From Verrucomicrobia bacterium IMCC26134 (GTDB taxonomy: Bacteria > Verrucomicrobiota > Verrucomicrobiia > Opitutales > Opitutaceae), in contig CP011265.1 of assembly GCA_000972765.1 (NCBI GenBank), positions 3,841,001 to 3,905,000 of the forward strand: a stretch of 64,000 bases of DNA. The letters are read 5' to 3'. Position numbers and translations under genes: made by a program. The notes under the pieces were generated by a model that was given only the letters and a program-made list of their open reading frames with translations, did not search any database and was not told the DNA's origin. Position 1 is the first letter of the stretch. The number at the start of each line of letters is the position of its first letter. Below, one piece after another: positions 53,691 through 64,000 of this stretch.

Positions 53691-56246
53691 TTAGCCCTCC
53701 GCGCGCAACACTTCCAATGGCGGCCGGCCCAGCACGCCGCGATTTGCCGCCAGCCCGGTTGTCAGCGTCAGAGCCACCACTGCCGCCACCGTGACCGCAA
53801 CTGATTCGAACGGCAACACGGGTGCCACGCCAAACACCTGCCAGGCCACGGCCGTTCCTCCACCCAGGGCCAGAGTCGCCCCCGCTGCGCCGGCCAGCAG
53901 TCCCAGCGCCGCCAGCTCGGTGATCAAGGCCGTGCTAACCTGCCATGCGCTCGCGCCGAGAGTGCGCAACAAGACCGCCTCTTTCAGCCTCTGGTCCCTG
54001 CCCGCCGCCAGAGCTCCGGCCAGCACGACCACTCCGGTGGCAAGCGTGAACAGGGCGATAAAGCGCACCGCCATCTCCGCTTTTGCAAACACCGTGTCCA
54101 GCGATTCGATCACCAGACCGAGGTCCAGCACCGAGATGTTGCTGAACATCGCAACCACTTCGCGTTGCACCTTTGCGTTGAGTTCCGCTTCCTTGGCGCG
54201 TGCCGCCAGCACGTAAAATTTTGGCGCCGCTTCCAGGACACCGGTCGGGAAAAGCACAAAGAAATTCGGAGACATCCGCTGCCATTCCACCTTTCGAAGG
54301 CTCGTCACCCGCGAATGAATTGTCACCCCTTGAACGTCCCATTCCAGCTCGTCGCCGAGGGTGATTTTGAGTTGTTTTGCCAGGCCCTCCTCAACCGAGA
54401 CCGGCACGATTTCGTTCTCCGCGCCCGTAGCGGAAAACGTGCCCTTCCATTCACCCGCCACTATTTTTTCCGTATTTGAAGGTTCATTACGGTAGCTCGA
54501 ACGATACTCGCGCCTCAGCGTCCAGGAAGGCACACCTGAAGTCTTGTCCTTCAAAACATCCTCCACTCTCCGGTCTTTCAGTCGTGCCAGCCTCATGGTT
54601 ACGATGGGTGCCTCGGCTCGAGCGGGGGTGCCCAGCGCGTCCAGTTTCGCCTTCAACGCCCCGACCTGGTCGTCCTGCACATCGAAAAACAAAAGATTCG
54701 GCCGCTCGTTGTCCCCGGCCACTTTCAACTGCCCCAGCAACGCCCCTCGTGTATAGGACAGCGTCAGGAGCAAAAACGCCCCCAGCCCGAGGGCCAGCAC
54801 GAGACGCACCGTGTTGTTGCCCGGCCGGTGCAGATTGGCCAGACCTTGCCGCACCGCAAAGGGCAGGCTGCGCAGCAGTCCGCGTCGCGTCAGCCACTTC
54901 ATCGCTTTTAGCAAGCCGAGCGCGAGCAGGGCCAGAGATCCCGCCGCCACTAGTATTCCGCCCGAAAAGCCCAGGCCATGACGCCAGCCGCCCGCCAGCC
55001 ATACCGTCAGTCCAAGCACCAGTCCGGCGAGCGCGGTCCCCGCCGCCCAGCGCCAGACGTCGCCCCGCCCCGCCGCCGGCTCCACCGCTCTTAAAACCGC
55101 CAGCGGAGTGACCTTCCGCACCGCGAGCAAAGGCACCAGTATGCACAAACCGCTCAATCCGACACCGATCAGGCCCGCACGGGCCACTTCATCCCAACGG
55201 ATCACGAAGCCGGCCATGGCCATGGGTAGAAAATCCCTGACCAGTGCTCCGAGCCCCGCCTGCAACCCGGCGCCCAGAAGCGCGCCGGCCGCACTTCCCG
55301 CGAGCCCCACGGCCAGACCTTGGGCCATGAATACACCCAAGCCCAGGCCCGATCCCGCGCCGAGGCAGCGCAGCACCGCCACGGTCGCAAGTTTGCGCTG
55401 CACCAGCGCGTGCATGGCGGAGGCGACGCCGATCGCGCCGAGTAATAACGCCACCAGACCGGTGAGGCTTAAAAATGAACCTACGTTCTCCATCGCCTTG
55501 CCGAGTTCACGCTTACGCTCTCCCACTGTGTCTGCGTTTAGGTGCAGTTTGCGCAATCGATTGCGTTCACGTGAAGCCAGCGCCTCCACATCGGTGCCTT
55601 CGGTAAATTTGAAATGGGTGCGATAGCGCGCCAGAGCGCCCGGACCTAGCAAACCCGCGCCGTCCAGTCCTTCGCGGGATACCAGCACGCGCGGCGAGAG
55701 CATCGCCACCGCCGCGGATTCGCCGGGCAATTTAAGCAAGGCGCCCGCCACCTGGAACTCCTTCTTTCCCAGCCGGACCTTGTCCCCTTTCCCGAGCCCG
55801 AACTGATTCATTAATGTTTCCTCGAGCAGCACCGTCCCGCCGGCGGCCAGTTCTGCGCGCGCACCATTCGGAAGCGACGTGACGCTGCCGTAAAACGGAT
55901 ACGCCGCGTCCACTGCACGCACGGTGACAAGACGTGTCTGCTTCACCCCTCCGGTGGAGTCGGGCACCGCCAGCATGGATGCGAAGGCGACCTCGCGCGC
56001 CTGTTCCCCGCCGAGCGAGTGCAGGTAGGTTTCGATCTCCTTATCGGGGGCGTTGCGCGACTCCACGACCAGATCTGCGCCGAGCAAGGCGCGCGCTTCC
56101 AGGTCGATGGCGGAGCGGATGTTTTTCGCCAGAGAACCGGTCGCGGCCAGCGCGGCCACGCCCGCAACGATGGCCAGCGCGGTGAGTCCAAGCCGTCCGC
56201 GTGAAGCCAGTCCGTCCCTCCATGCCAGTTTCAGTAGAAAATACAT
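53691..56246 (-). CDS. ABC transporter permease of FtsX type (YbbP/LolC-like)
   Basis: The ATG at 56246 gives 851 residues. One hydrophobic helix near the N-terminus precedes an extracytoplasmic MacB-type domain. Two sets of FtsX-like helices (about 270-430 and 690-850) flank a middle region with more helices, giving roughly ten membrane spans, as in E. coli YbbP. Such exporters move lipids, lipoproteins or hydrophobic compounds from the inner membrane. The ATPase gene ends 11 bp upstream of its start, so they form one operon. Confidence 0.88.
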   Translation of the reverse strand: MYFLLKLAWRDGLASRGRLGLTALAIVAGVAALAATGSLAKNIRSAIDLEARALLGADLVVESRNAPDKEIETYLHSLGGEQAREVAFASMLAVPDSTGGVKQTRLVTVRAVDAAYPFYGSVTSLPNGARAELAAGGTVLLEETLMNQFGLGKGDKVRLGKKEFQVAGALLKLPGESAAVAMLSPRVLVSREGLDGAGLLGPGALARYRTHFKFTEGTDVEALASRERNRLRKLHLNADTVGERKRELGKAMENVGSFLSLTGLVALLLGAIGVASAMHALVQRKLATVAVLRCLGAGSGLGLGVFMAQGLAVGLAGSAAGALLGAGLQAGLGALVRDFLPMAMAGFVIRWDEVARAGLIGVGLSGLCILVPLLAVRKVTPLAVLRAVEPAAGRGDVWRWAAGTALAGLVLGLTVWLAGGWRHGLGFSGGILVAAGSLALLALGLLKAMKWLTRRGLLRSLPFAVRQGLANLHRPGNNTVRLVLALGLGAFLLLTLSYTRGALLGQLKVAGDNERPNLLFFDVQDDQVGALKAKLDALGTPARAEAPIVTMRLARLKDRRVEDVLKDKTSGVPSWTLRREYRSSYRNEPSNTEKIVAGEWKGTFSATGAENEIVPVSVEEGLAKQLKITLGDELEWDVQGVTIHSRVTSLRKVEWQRMSPNFFVLFPTGVLEAAPKFYVLAARAKEAELNAKVQREVVAMFSNISVLDLGLVIESLDTVFAKAEMAVRFIALFTLATGVVVLAGALAAGRDQRLKEAVLLRTLGASAWQVSTALITELAALGLLAGAAGATLALGGGTAVAWQVFGVAPVLPFESVAVTVAAVVALTLTTGLAANRGVLGRPPLEVLRAEG

Positions 56247-56257
56247 CGTCGGGGAGC

Positions 56258-56956
56258 TTATCCTTCCACGGTCACTCCGCCGCGCAGGCGCAGAACGCGG
56301 CCGCAACGTTTAGCCAGTTCCGTGTCGTGCGTCACCAGCACAAGGGTGGTGCCTTTTTCGCGGTTTAATTCAAAGATTAGCTCGGTGATCAATGTGGCCG
56401 TCGCGCCGTCGAGGTTTCCCGTTGGTTCATCACAGAACAGTATCCTCGGAGCGGTCACGAAGGCCCTTGCCAGCGCCACGCGTTGTTGCTCCCCGCCCGA
56501 CAACTGCACCGGATAATGTCCCAGCCGCTCGCCCAGCCCTACCCGTGTCAGCAAGGCCTTTGCCTCCGCCTCGGCCTTGTGTGTCGCGGCCCGGTCAAGG
56601 CCGCGCAATTCCAGCGGCACCAGGACATTCTCGAGCGCCGTCAGCGAGGGAATGAGCTGGAAGTTTTGAAACACGAAGCCGGTGCTTTCGTTGCGCACCT
56701 TGGCGCGAGCATCCTCGTTCAAGCCGCCGAGCTTCGCGCCGGCCAGGTTGACGGTCCCGGTTGTCGGGTGGTCCAGTCCTGCGCAGAGTCCGAGGAGAGT
56801 GGTCTTGCCGCTGCCACTTGGGCCGACCAGTGCGAGGGTCTCGCCGGTGCCGAGCGAGAAGCTCACGGCGTGCAAGACGGTCAGGGGGCCGGCCTCCGTG
56901 TGGTAGGTGCGGCTTAAGTTTTCAACGGCCAGAATTGGAGGAGGAGCGGTCAACAT
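56258..56956 (-). CDS. ABC transporter ATP-binding protein (LolD/YbbA-like)
   Basis: The ATG at 56956 (MLTAPPPILAVENLSR) gives 232 residues, the normal size for this subfamily; the open frame further upstream is antisense to the next gene. It has Walker A GPSGSGKTTLL, the Q-loop in FVFQNFQLIP, signature LSGGEQQRVALARA, Walker B ILFCDEPTGNLD and the H-loop VTHD. It powers the FtsX-type permease that follows. Divergent from the GDSL esterase gene, with 57 bp between starts; YbbA and TesA have the same divergent layout in E. coli. Confidence 0.93.
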   Translation of the reverse strand: MLTAPPPILAVENLSRTYHTEAGPLTVLHAVSFSLGTGETLALVGPSGSGKTTLLGLCAGLDHPTTGTVNLAGAKLGGLNEDARAKVRNESTGFVFQNFQLIPSLTALENVLVPLELRGLDRAATHKAEAEAKALLTRVGLGERLGHYPVQLSGGEQQRVALARAFVTAPRILFCDEPTGNLDGATATLITELIFELNREKGTTLVLVTHDTELAKRCGRVLRLRGGVTVEG

Positions 56957-57013
56957 AAGGGCGGGAGAGTTGCGCAAGCTAGATTGCCTGTCACATTTCG
57001 CAATCTTCGCTCC

Positions 57014-57649
57014 ATGTTGTTTCGTTCTCTCCTGTTCTCCTTCAGCCTCGCACTTGTCGCCGGCAGCGTGCTTGCACAGGGCCTTGCGCCCAAAGTCATC
57101 TTGATCATGGGTGATAGTCTTACCGCCGGCTACGGACTCGAAGACCCGGCAGCCGAGGCTTATCCGGCTTTGCTCCAGCAGAAACTGGATGCCCGCCCGC
57201 CTTCTGCCTCGCACTGGCGTGTGATCAACGCCGGTCTCTCCGGTGACACGACCTCGGGAGGCTTGCATCGTATCGACTGGGTCCTGCGCCAACCGGTCGA
57301 TGTGTTTATGCTCGAGCTAGGCGGCAATGACGGCCTGCGCGGCCTCCCGCTCGATCTCGTGCGGAGCAACCTGCTCGCCATCGTCACCAAGGTGCGCGTC
57401 AAAAATCCTTCTGTTCAGGTTGTGCTCGCCGGCATGCGCATGCCCACGAATCTGGGTGACTATGCGGAGGGTTTTGAACGGCTTTTTCCTGAACTCGCCC
57501 GTGCGCAAAACTGGACGCTCATTCCCTTTATTCTGCAGGGTGTCGGCGGGGTTGCGGCGCTCAACCAAGCCGATGGCATACACCCTACCGCCGAAGGACA
57601 TAAGCTTATTGCCGAAACGGTCTGGCCTTTCCTGGCTCCATCCCGGTGA
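57014..57649 (+). CDS. tesA: GDSL-family esterase / arylesterase (TesA-like)
   Basis: The ATG at 57014 gives 211 residues with a signal peptide (FRSLLFSFSLALVAGSVLA). GDSL-hydrolase blocks I, III and V are present: MGDSLTAGYGL (Ser), LGGNDGLRG (Gly, Asn) and DGIHPTAEG (Asp, His). It is expected to act in the periplasm as a thioesterase or lysophospholipase, as E. coli TesA does. The head-to-head arrangement with the YbbA-like ATPase gene is conserved in other bacteria and supports the assignment. Confidence 0.9.
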   Translation: MLFRSLLFSFSLALVAGSVLAQGLAPKVILIMGDSLTAGYGLEDPAAEAYPALLQQKLDARPPSASHWRVINAGLSGDTTSGGLHRIDWVLRQPVDVFMLELGGNDGLRGLPLDLVRSNLLAIVTKVRVKNPSVQVVLAGMRMPTNLGDYAEGFERLFPELARAQNWTLIPFILQGVGGVAALNQADGIHPTAEGHKLIAETVWPFLAPSR

Positions 57650-57677
57650 AAGCGCCGGAGGAGCTTCGGCGGCGGTC

Positions 57678-60600
57678 TTATTGATGCTCCGTGGTGAACT
57701 GGCGCCGTATCGCTTCGGTTATGTCATCCAGCTTCACCGGCTTGCTGACAAAATCGTCCATGCCTGCGGCTACACAGGCATCGCGGTCGGCCCTGAGCGC
57801 GTTGGCGGTGAGGGCGATGATGCGAGGCTGGCGTTCGGCGGGGAGGCGTTCGCGGATTTCACGGGTGGCGGTGAAGCCATCCATCTCGGGCATCTGCAAG
57901 TCCATGAAAACCACGTCATAATGCCCTGCCTCGACTGCGGCGACGGCCTTTAGGCCGTTGTCCACGGCATCGGCTTTGTAACCCAGTCGATCAAGGAAAC
58001 GAAGGGCGACCTTTTGGTTGACGAGGTTATCCTCGACCAGAAGGACGGTGAGAGGGTGGGTCTCTGCGAGGTTCTCGATTACGGGCCGCGAGGGCGGGCC
58101 GGCCAGGGGCAATTTTGTGGCGCTGGTAGGAGTGAGAAGGCTGCGCAGGGAGGCTATGACTATGTGGTTGCGCGCGGGACGGATGGTGGCGGCGGTGGGA
58201 ACCCCTCCGAGGTAGGGCAGGGTATTCAGGTCGAAACTGGCGGGGTGCAGCCAAAGCACGGGCACAGCGAGGGTTTCCAGAGTGGCGAGCACGCCCAGTT
58301 TCTGCACCGCCGGCAGCCAGGTGGTATCAAAGACGACAAAGGCGAAAGTCTCCTTACCTATCCCGAGAAGGGCGGGTATATCCTCGGGGGTTTCGGCCGA
58401 GAGAACGGGGCCGAGTTGGGTGGTGAGCAGATCGGAAAGACGACGACGATTCAGCGGGTGCGAGTCCAGCAACAGCGTGGTGTGCCGTTTCCCGAGATTG
58501 GTCGGGGGCCGAAAAGACGGCATGGTGACGGCGGCGGCGTGGAGTGGCAGACTGAAGCTGAAGGTGGATCCTTCGCCCACGACGCTCTCCACCTCCATTT
58601 CCCCTCCCAGGATCTGCGCGAGCCGGTGGCAGATGGCGAGGCCGAGGCCGGTGCCGCCGTATTTTCGCGTCGTGGAAGAGTCGACTTGGGAGAAGGGTTT
58701 GAAGAGACGGTCTAAGCGTTCGGCCGGGATGCCGATGCCGGTGTCGCGAACGAAGAAGAGAATATAGTCAGGCGCAGACTCCTTGTAAGTGATCTCAACG
58801 GAGACCGAGCCATGGTGCGTGAACTTGAGGGCGTTATTGAGTAGATTTCCCAGAATCTGGCGGAGACGGGTCGGGTCTCCTTGTATGATCGCGGGAAGGG
58901 AAGGGTTGATGAGGTAGGCGAGGTCCAGGCCACGGGTGGCGGCCATGCCGGTAAACAGTTCAAGGGTGTCCTCAACGCAGTTGGTGAGATCGAAGGGTAT
59001 GTTTTCGACCTCGAGGTGACCGGCCTCTATCTTGGAGAAATCGAGAATATCGTTAATGACGGTGAGCAGGGTCTCGCCGGATTGACGGATGGTATTCACC
59101 GAGTCTCGTTGCTCGGAGCTGAGCTGGGTGTGAAGCAGCAGACTGGTCATGCCGATGACGCCGTTCATAGGGGTGCGGATCTCGTGCGACATGGAGGCCA
59201 GAAAATCGCTCTTGGCGCGTGAAGCGGCATCGGCCTCGGTTTTGGCGCGGCGCAGTTCACGTTCGGCCTCGACGCGCTGGGTGATGTCGGAGGCGAGGAA
59301 GATGAGGGTTTCAAGATCGCCGCCGCCGGCATAGACGGGCTGAAGATCGATATGAAGATCGTATTTGCGACCGGTTTTGGCGATGCAGGAAAGGTCGCAA
59401 CCCACGGGGTCTCCGTCTCCGATGGCGCGGGTAAGACGGGCGGCGGCGGAAGCATCGTGGCCGGCCAGAAGTTTGAGGGCGGATTGGCCGTAGACCTCGC
59501 TGAGGGTATAGCCAAGTATGCGGGCGCAGGCTTCGTTGATCCAGTCTATGCCGCCGTCAGGACGGGCGATGACCACCAAGTTATCGGTTCGGGCGGCGAC
59601 GAGGGAGAGTTTGCGCTCTGCGAACTGTGAATTACGCAGCGCGCCTTCGGATTTACGTCGTTCATCAACCTCAGCGCGCAGTTGCTCGTTCGTTAATTCG
59701 GCGTGATGCTGACGTGCGCGGGCTATGGAGGCGAAGTGGATTGCTAGAGTAAGGAACAGGGTGAAACCAAAGCCGGTGAAGAGTGCAAATTCGGGGAGGC
59801 GTCGACGCGTCATGGTCTCGCGATCGTGGGCGGGCGTGATGCTGATGCGAAAGGGCCGTTCCAGAAAAGTGAAGCCAGCCGCTACCCTGTCATCGAGTTC
59901 GTCAGACTCGCCGATCAGGCGCGAATCGTAGACCGGTTTATTATCGGCCTCGATAATGAAGTCGTTGTGCTCGCCGATCCGCAGACGCCGGTCGACCGCA
60001 CTGAAGAAGCGTTTGTAGTCGAAGTCAGCGGTTACGTAGCCGGTGAGAACATTGTTGTTAAAGACGGGGGTGTAGATGGCAAAGCCGGTTGATGTGTCCG
60101 ACAGTATCAATGTTGCGGAAATGCCTGAAAAACCGCTGGAGCGAGATTGATTGAGCCCGGCCTGTCGCAGGGGATCTTCGGAGTGGAGGCGGCCTGCTGC
60201 CCTCTGGTCGGTTGCCGGCAGGGTTGAGATTGTGCGTCCGTTGGCGTCTAGCCAGGAGATGTTAAGGGAGCCGGGTGCTTCCTTAAGGAACAGAGCAGTA
60301 TTGGCATTTCGTTTGGCCTGCTGGGTGCTTTCCAGATTACCCCATCGATTGGCGAGACGGTCCAGAGCGGTGGTCTGACGCTCAAATTCCAGATTAATGT
60401 TACTGGCCAGATTATTGAGTGCATTCTGGGTGGTGACGGCGGAGAAATAAGTCTCACGCTCGCGCAGACCGCTCCAGATGATCAGCGTTATGGCGATGGA
60501 CGCGCAGGCCACAGGCAGGGGTAGCCAGGTCGGTGGATTGTCGATATCGTCTCGTTTAAATCTCCAGGCGGTGAATATGAACGCCAGTCCGGGGATTACG

Positions 60601-61193
60601 AAAGCGATGCCCTTGTAGAATGACATGCCTCCTCCGCTGGCCCATCCGAGACTGCCGGAGATTCCAAGGAAATGACTGATTATGCCTGCGCCTCCGACTG
60701 CGGCGACGAGGGAGCCGAGGGTGGCCAGCAGAGGACCACGGAGCCGTGTGTGCTTCTGCAATAAAGGTGAAATCAAGAGCCCGGAAAGCAGGCATAGGGA
60801 GGCGATGATGGGTGTCATGCGACCTGCGCCGGGTTCCGTAGCGAGCGTGATATAATCGTTCGCGATCAACTGGTTGATTTTAAGATCCAAACCAGTGAGT
60901 TCCTCTACAAGGTTAGTCAGGCCGATGAGAGCCGGAACGAGGGCCAGCCAGGAAAAAATGGCGTAGAGGCGGAGCTCGACCAGGACGATGCAGAGGCCGA
61001 GAATCACGTAGCACAGGCCGGTATTTGCCTTGAGCGGCACGGTCTCTTGGTCGCCTAGCAACAGGAAATCGATTCGGAGCCACCAGCCAGCGAGCACGAG
61101 CAAGCCGAGCAAAGCCGTAGCCCAGCCAAAGGTCAGGGCTAGTCGTCTGGACCATGAGCCGTTTTCAACTGGCGGTATGTCGTATGACTCCAT
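57678..61193 (-). CDS. Hybrid sensor histidine kinase with CHASE-like sensor, PAS and two receiver domains
   Basis: A 1171-residue protein. An N-terminal set of about seven membrane helices (about 15-240) is followed by a periplasmic CHASE-like domain (about 245-480) and a further helix. A PAS domain (about 525-650) and HisKA with the phosphoacceptor in [13 protein letters not shown] come next. The ATPase domain shows the N-box NLLNNALKF, then DTGIGIP and GGTGLGL. The first receiver is degenerate: [13 protein letters not shown] lacks the acidic cluster, and [11 protein letters not shown] lies where the phosphorylated Asp should be. The last receiver is complete, with [21 protein letters not shown] and SKPVKLDD. 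No output regulator is adjacent. The stop is 29 bp from the GDSL gene, convergent. Confidence 0.9.
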   Translation of the reverse strand: MESYDIPPVENGSWSRRLALTFGWATALLGLLVLAGWWLRIDFLLLGDQETVPLKANTGLCYVILGLCIVLVELRLYAIFSWLALVPALIGLTNLVEELTGLDLKINQLIANDYITLATEPGAGRMTPIIASLCLLSGLLISPLLQKHTRLRGPLLATLGSLVAAVGGAGIISHFLGISGSLGWASGGGMSFYKGIAFVIPGLAFIFTAWRFKRDDIDNPPTWLPLPVACASIAITLIIWSGLRERETYFSAVTTQNALNNLASNINLEFERQTTALDRLANRWGNLESTQQAKRNANTALFLKEAPGSLNISWLDANGRTISTLPATDQRAAGRLHSEDPLRQAGLNQSRSSGFSGISATLILSDTSTGFAIYTPVFNNNVLTGYVTADFDYKRFFSAVDRRLRIGEHNDFIIEADNKPVYDSRLIGESDELDDRVAAGFTFLERPFRISITPAHDRETMTRRRLPEFALFTGFGFTLFLTLAIHFASIARARQHHAELTNEQLRAEVDERRKSEGALRNSQFAERKLSLVAARTDNLVVIARPDGGIDWINEACARILGYTLSEVYGQSALKLLAGHDASAAARLTRAIGDGDPVGCDLSCIAKTGRKYDLHIDLQPVYAGGGDLETLIFLASDITQRVEAERELRRAKTEADAASRAKSDFLASMSHEIRTPMNGVIGMTSLLLHTQLSSEQRDSVNTIRQSGETLLTVINDILDFSKIEAGHLEVENIPFDLTNCVEDTLELFTGMAATRGLDLAYLINPSLPAIIQGDPTRLRQILGNLLNNALKFTHHGSVSVEITYKESAPDYILFFVRDTGIGIPAERLDRLFKPFSQVDSSTTRKYGGTGLGLAICHRLAQILGGEMEVESVVGEGSTFSFSLPLHAAAVTMPSFRPPTNLGKRHTTLLLDSHPLNRRRLSDLLTTQLGPVLSAETPEDIPALLGIGKETFAFVVFDTTWLPAVQKLGVLATLETLAVPVLWLHPASFDLNTLPYLGGVPTAATIRPARNHIVIASLRSLLTPTSATKLPLAGPPSRPVIENLAETHPLTVLLVEDNLVNQKVALRFLDRLGYKADAVDNGLKAVAAVEAGHYDVVFMDLQMPEMDGFTATREIRERLPAERQPRIIALTANALRADRDACVAAGMDDFVSKPVKLDDITEAIRRQFTTEHQ

Positions 61194-61209
61194 GAGCTTG
61201 GGTTACGGT

Positions 61210-64000
61210 TTAGGGTGATGGAGACGACTGGCGAGGGGATTCATCGCTTCGGACGCCCGAGGGTGCAGGAGCGGGTTTGAGTTCAGAGGCGGTCGGTGTG
61301 AATTGCTGAGTAATTCTACGTAGCAGCTTTCGAGGTCCGTAGGCGAAGTTCCAGGTGGGTTTGTCGAGCGTTCCGCCCAGATCCACCTCAAGCGCGCTAG
61401 CGAAGGGGGAGAGCACGAGGCCGGCGGTGTTGCCCAATAATCCGCGTTGCTCGAAAGGTATCACCCGTGCGGTGAACGCGAGATTTCCATCGGGCATCGT
61501 GTAGGTTCCGCGGGCTTCGACCGGCGAGGCGGAGCCGGAAAGGAAAAGACGTTCGAAGGCGAGGGTGTTTCGGTCGAGGTTGAAGCGGGCATCGGCCTCG
61601 GAGAGTTTGAGGGTGCTGAAACCGAGGCCCAGCCCGTTGAGCAATTCGGAAAAAAGACCGAGCAATCGGATGCGGGCGAGATCAGCGCCGGTGATTTGTG
61701 CAGTGCCTTTACCGGAGAAGCTGAGCGGGTCGTCGAGCGGACCGGTGGCGGTAAGGGTGAGATCGAGGCGTCCGCCGAGGGGTTTGGCCGGGGTGGCCGC
61801 CGGCGGGGGTGCGGTGGTTGCCGGGGGTCCAGGGCGGGTGGCCTGAAACTCGTGCCAGCGGGCGAGCACGGTATCGGCGGGTGCCTTGGCGAGCTTGGCG
61901 TCGAAGGCGAGCCAGCGGGCGTCGGACGGGCCGCTTACGATGGCTTCGCCGGTGAGATCACCGTCGGCGAAGCCGGCTCGAATATCGTGCAACGCGAGTT
62001 CGGAATTCGTGCGTTCGATGCGGACCGCGAGACGATCCAGCGGGAAGTCGTGGAAGTGGAAGGGCGCGCCGGCTACGAGATCGAGAGTGTAGCGTTGATA
62101 GCCTGCATCGGTGCCGGCGGCGGGGCCGAATACCTTGCCCTCGAGATGGAGCGAGGGCGGCTCGGAGAAACGCATGGGGGCCGTAATCTCGCGGCCTTCT
62201 TCGCCAAAGAGCTGGGGAATTGCCTCGGGCGGGAGATTCGAGTGCACATCGAACTCCATGCGCTGCCACGCGTCGGCGACAGGATCGAAGACCCTGAGCA
62301 CTTTGCCCTCGGCGCGCGCGTTCCCTTGGGTCGCTTGAAATCCAAGTATGTCGGTCGAGTGGCCATGCACCCAGACGCGAACGGCCAGGCTGTCCAAGGA
62401 AAGGTCGCGAACACGAACTCCGGTGGTATCAGCGGAAGCGAAAACCGTGGTGATATCCGGCTGCCCCCAGATGCCCGCTATGTCTGAGGTGGCGATGGGC
62501 GGGGCGGTCTTAAAGTCAAAATTAACCCAGAGATGATCCCACCATTCGGTGAACCAGCCCTCGATGCTCATCGGCCGAAGGCGGCCGCCGAGCAGAAAAC
62601 GATAGGCGAGCGTATCGATATTCATCTCGTAGCTGCCGGTCGCGGCATTCTCGCCTTGAAAGAGAAACAGTTCGTCCACGAGGAGACGGTCGCCTTCTAG
62701 CACGGCATGGCCTCCGGCGCGGGTAAAGCTCACCTCATGGGCGACGGCGGAGCCAGCCTCGAAGCGGGCGATGGCACGGTGTAATTTACCGCCCGTATCG
62801 AACTCGGCCCCTAGGTCGAGTTGTATGGGGTCGGTCAAACTCAGGATGCCGCGCGTTTTGGAAGGAAGGCGGGGTTTGATGACCTCGAGTAAAGTGGGGG
62901 TAAGGTCGCCTTTGGCGGTAATAGAACCGGAACGTGCGACGGGACCGCCCAAGGCTCGGAATTGCCAAGGGCTGTCCGCGAGCCTTGTCAGGAGCTCCGC
63001 ATTGAGCCGGTCGCCGAGAGACTGCCAAAAAACTTTTAGCACCAGCGGCGCCGGGGGCATTCCAGTATCAGCTGCATTGATACAGTGAATCGACAGTTTC
63101 GCGGTTGTGTTTACATCGGGAAGATCCTTGGCGTCGATCAGCACGGCCAAGTCGATGCCCTGGGCTTCCACCGGACCTGCAGCAGGGGAGAGGGAGGGGA
63201 ATGTCAGCTGGGTGGCCGTGACACGGAGTGAAAGCGCCGAGAGATCGGGTGCCAGAGCGGGCGAGAGGGGAACGGATGCAATCAGGCGGGCTTCATCGAT
63301 GCCGGCGCCTGCGAGGACCGAGGGCAAACCACTCACGCCGTTAAACTCAAGGCTCGGTATATCTGTGGAAAAAGTTAGCCGTTCCGGAGATACGTCGAGA
63401 TCGATGCCCGCCAGGGCAGTCAGTGGAACCGCGTTTATCTTTTTAGCCACGTCCGCCACGCGACCAAGGAACGACTCCAGACTGGTCGCGAGTTCTGCGA
63501 AGAGATCGACCGGCGCCTGACCGGCGGCGGTGAAAACGGGGACTGCGATGCGACCATGAAGGGTGGTGGCCACTCCGAAAACACGGGCTGAGGCTGAATC
63601 CAGGCTCCAAGGTTTGCGGTCGTCGGGACGGGTGAGAATAAAATCGCCGGCGGTGAGCACGAATTGGTCGGCGCCAGAGGGCGAGCATCGGCCGGGCAAA
63701 GTCAGTCGGAGGCCTGTGACCTCGAGGCGGCGGGGGTTTACATCGCCGCCTAGCAAATCGAGGCGTCTCAAGTCGAGGGATATGCCGTCGGCGGCGATGG
63801 CCGGGGAGCTGTCTTTAGGCAAACCAAGCCGGACATTGCTCAACGAAAGACGGCCTGAAGGGTCGAAGAAGATTTCACTGGCGCTCAACCGCAAGCCGCG
63901 GGTGGCGAGGCGTGACTCAAGCTCGCGGACCATGAAGGCCGGCATCCGTATGCCGCCTTCAATTGCTATGTGTATCTGGATTAGAAATACGATTACGAGC
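61210..64000 (-). CDS. AsmA-like/DUF3971-related envelope protein, 5' end beyond the window
   Basis: The frame is open from 63945, where an ATG lies, up to the end of the window without a stop. It encodes a hydrophobic stretch (VIVFLIQIHIAIEGG) just before that methionine. The real start is therefore probably outside, with an N-terminal membrane helix as in AsmA, TamB and YhdP proteins. The visible 929 residues are beta-rich, with an AsmA-like C-terminal part from about 700 (LDLTLTATGPLDDPLSFSG, LLNGLGLGFSTLKLSEADARF, EVDLGGTLDKPTWNFAYG). Such proteins form grooves that carry phospholipids between membranes. The histidine kinase gene begins 16 bp downstream. Confidence 0.78.
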   Translation of the reverse strand, partial: LVIVFLIQIHIAIEGGIRMPAFMVRELESRLATRGLRLSASEIFFDPSGRLSLSNVRLGLPKDSSPAIAADGISLDLRRLDLLGGDVNPRRLEVTGLRLTLPGRCSPSGADQFVLTAGDFILTRPDDRKPWSLDSASARVFGVATTLHGRIAVPVFTAAGQAPVDLFAELATSLESFLGRVADVAKKINAVPLTALAGIDLDVSPERLTFSTDIPSLEFNGVSGLPSVLAGAGIDEARLIASVPLSPALAPDLSALSLRVTATQLTFPSLSPAAGPVEAQGIDLAVLIDAKDLPDVNTTAKLSIHCINAADTGMPPAPLVLKVFWQSLGDRLNAELLTRLADSPWQFRALGGPVARSGSITAKGDLTPTLLEVIKPRLPSKTRGILSLTDPIQLDLGAEFDTGGKLHRAIARFEAGSAVAHEVSFTRAGGHAVLEGDRLLVDELFLFQGENAATGSYEMNIDTLAYRFLLGGRLRPMSIEGWFTEWWDHLWVNFDFKTAPPIATSDIAGIWGQPDITTVFASADTTGVRVRDLSLDSLAVRVWVHGHSTDILGFQATQGNARAEGKVLRVFDPVADAWQRMEFDVHSNLPPEAIPQLFGEEGREITAPMRFSEPPSLHLEGKVFGPAAGTDAGYQRYTLDLVAGAPFHFHDFPLDRLAVRIERTNSELALHDIRAGFADGDLTGEAIVSGPSDARWLAFDAKLAKAPADTVLARWHEFQATRPGPPATTAPPPAATPAKPLGGRLDLTLTATGPLDDPLSFSGKGTAQITGADLARIRLLGLFSELLNGLGLGFSTLKLSEADARFNLDRNTLAFERLFLSGSASPVEARGTYTMPDGNLAFTARVIPFEQRGLLGNTAGLVLSPFASALEVDLGGTLDKPTWNFAYGPRKLLRRITQQFTPTASELKPAPAPSGVRSDESPRQSSPSP

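Overview
The window is a GC-rich bacterial chromosome segment, densely packed with ordinary single-copy genes. No rRNA, tRNA, phage, transposase or CRISPR is visible. The most likely source is a verrucomicrobium of the Opitutus type. That is an inference from several signs: a PEP-CTERM protein built of autotransporter-associated beta-strand repeats, a secreted nuclease ending in a DPDGDG-containing tail, a secA with a large insertion, weak Shine-Dalgarno signals, and a set of CpxP-like, DUF2167 and SYLF envelope proteins.

Layout. Positions 37-4445 hold two secreted proteins on the minus strand: a serine protease with a P domain, and a repeat protein of beta-propeller type. Positions 4602-12578 are housekeeping: holA, an SRAP peptidase, a HIT protein, a Gfo/Idh/MocA oxidoreductase, a HAD phosphatase, a TPR protein, a catalytically dead rhomboid-like protein coupled to prmB, and a glyoxalase. 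secA (12655-15627) is divergent from a coiled-coil membrane protein, which is followed by slyD. Positions 18106-22889 form an envelope-lipid block: a minus-strand operon of GT2, LAB_N protein, PAP2 phosphatase and ArnT-like transferase, plus a divergent second PAP2 protein with an extra domain. RNase E/G and rodA follow, then two uncharacterised genes, RNase Y, queF, a DUF2059 protein, a hisN-like phosphatase, a DEDD exonuclease and a HAD phosphatase.

From 33466 to 40238 lie two large exported proteins, a PEP-CTERM beta-strand-repeat protein and a mosaic endonuclease/exonuclease/phosphatase protein, separated by about 580 bp without genes. Next come tandem CorA channels, an EIIA-type PTS protein, a SYLF protein, a zincin, a CpxP/Spy-like protein, an AEC transporter, a GIDE-LemA fusion, a TPR protein and clpB. 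The right end holds a DUF2167 gene with an unknown membrane protein, a Lol/Ybb-like ABC exporter next to a GDSL esterase, a hybrid histidine kinase, and an AsmA-like protein that runs off the window.

The dominant themes are envelope biogenesis and protein or RNA quality control. The most unusual non-coding signal is a 27-28 nt TTTTCGTG-type element. It occurs just upstream of four start codons (holA, queF, hisN-like and the exonuclease), always in the same orientation relative to the gene. I do not see a coherent new multi-gene defence or mobile system. The best candidates for novelty are this element, the GIDE-LemA fusion, the unknown C-terminal domain of the gene beside secA, and the unknown protein at 26624-27832.
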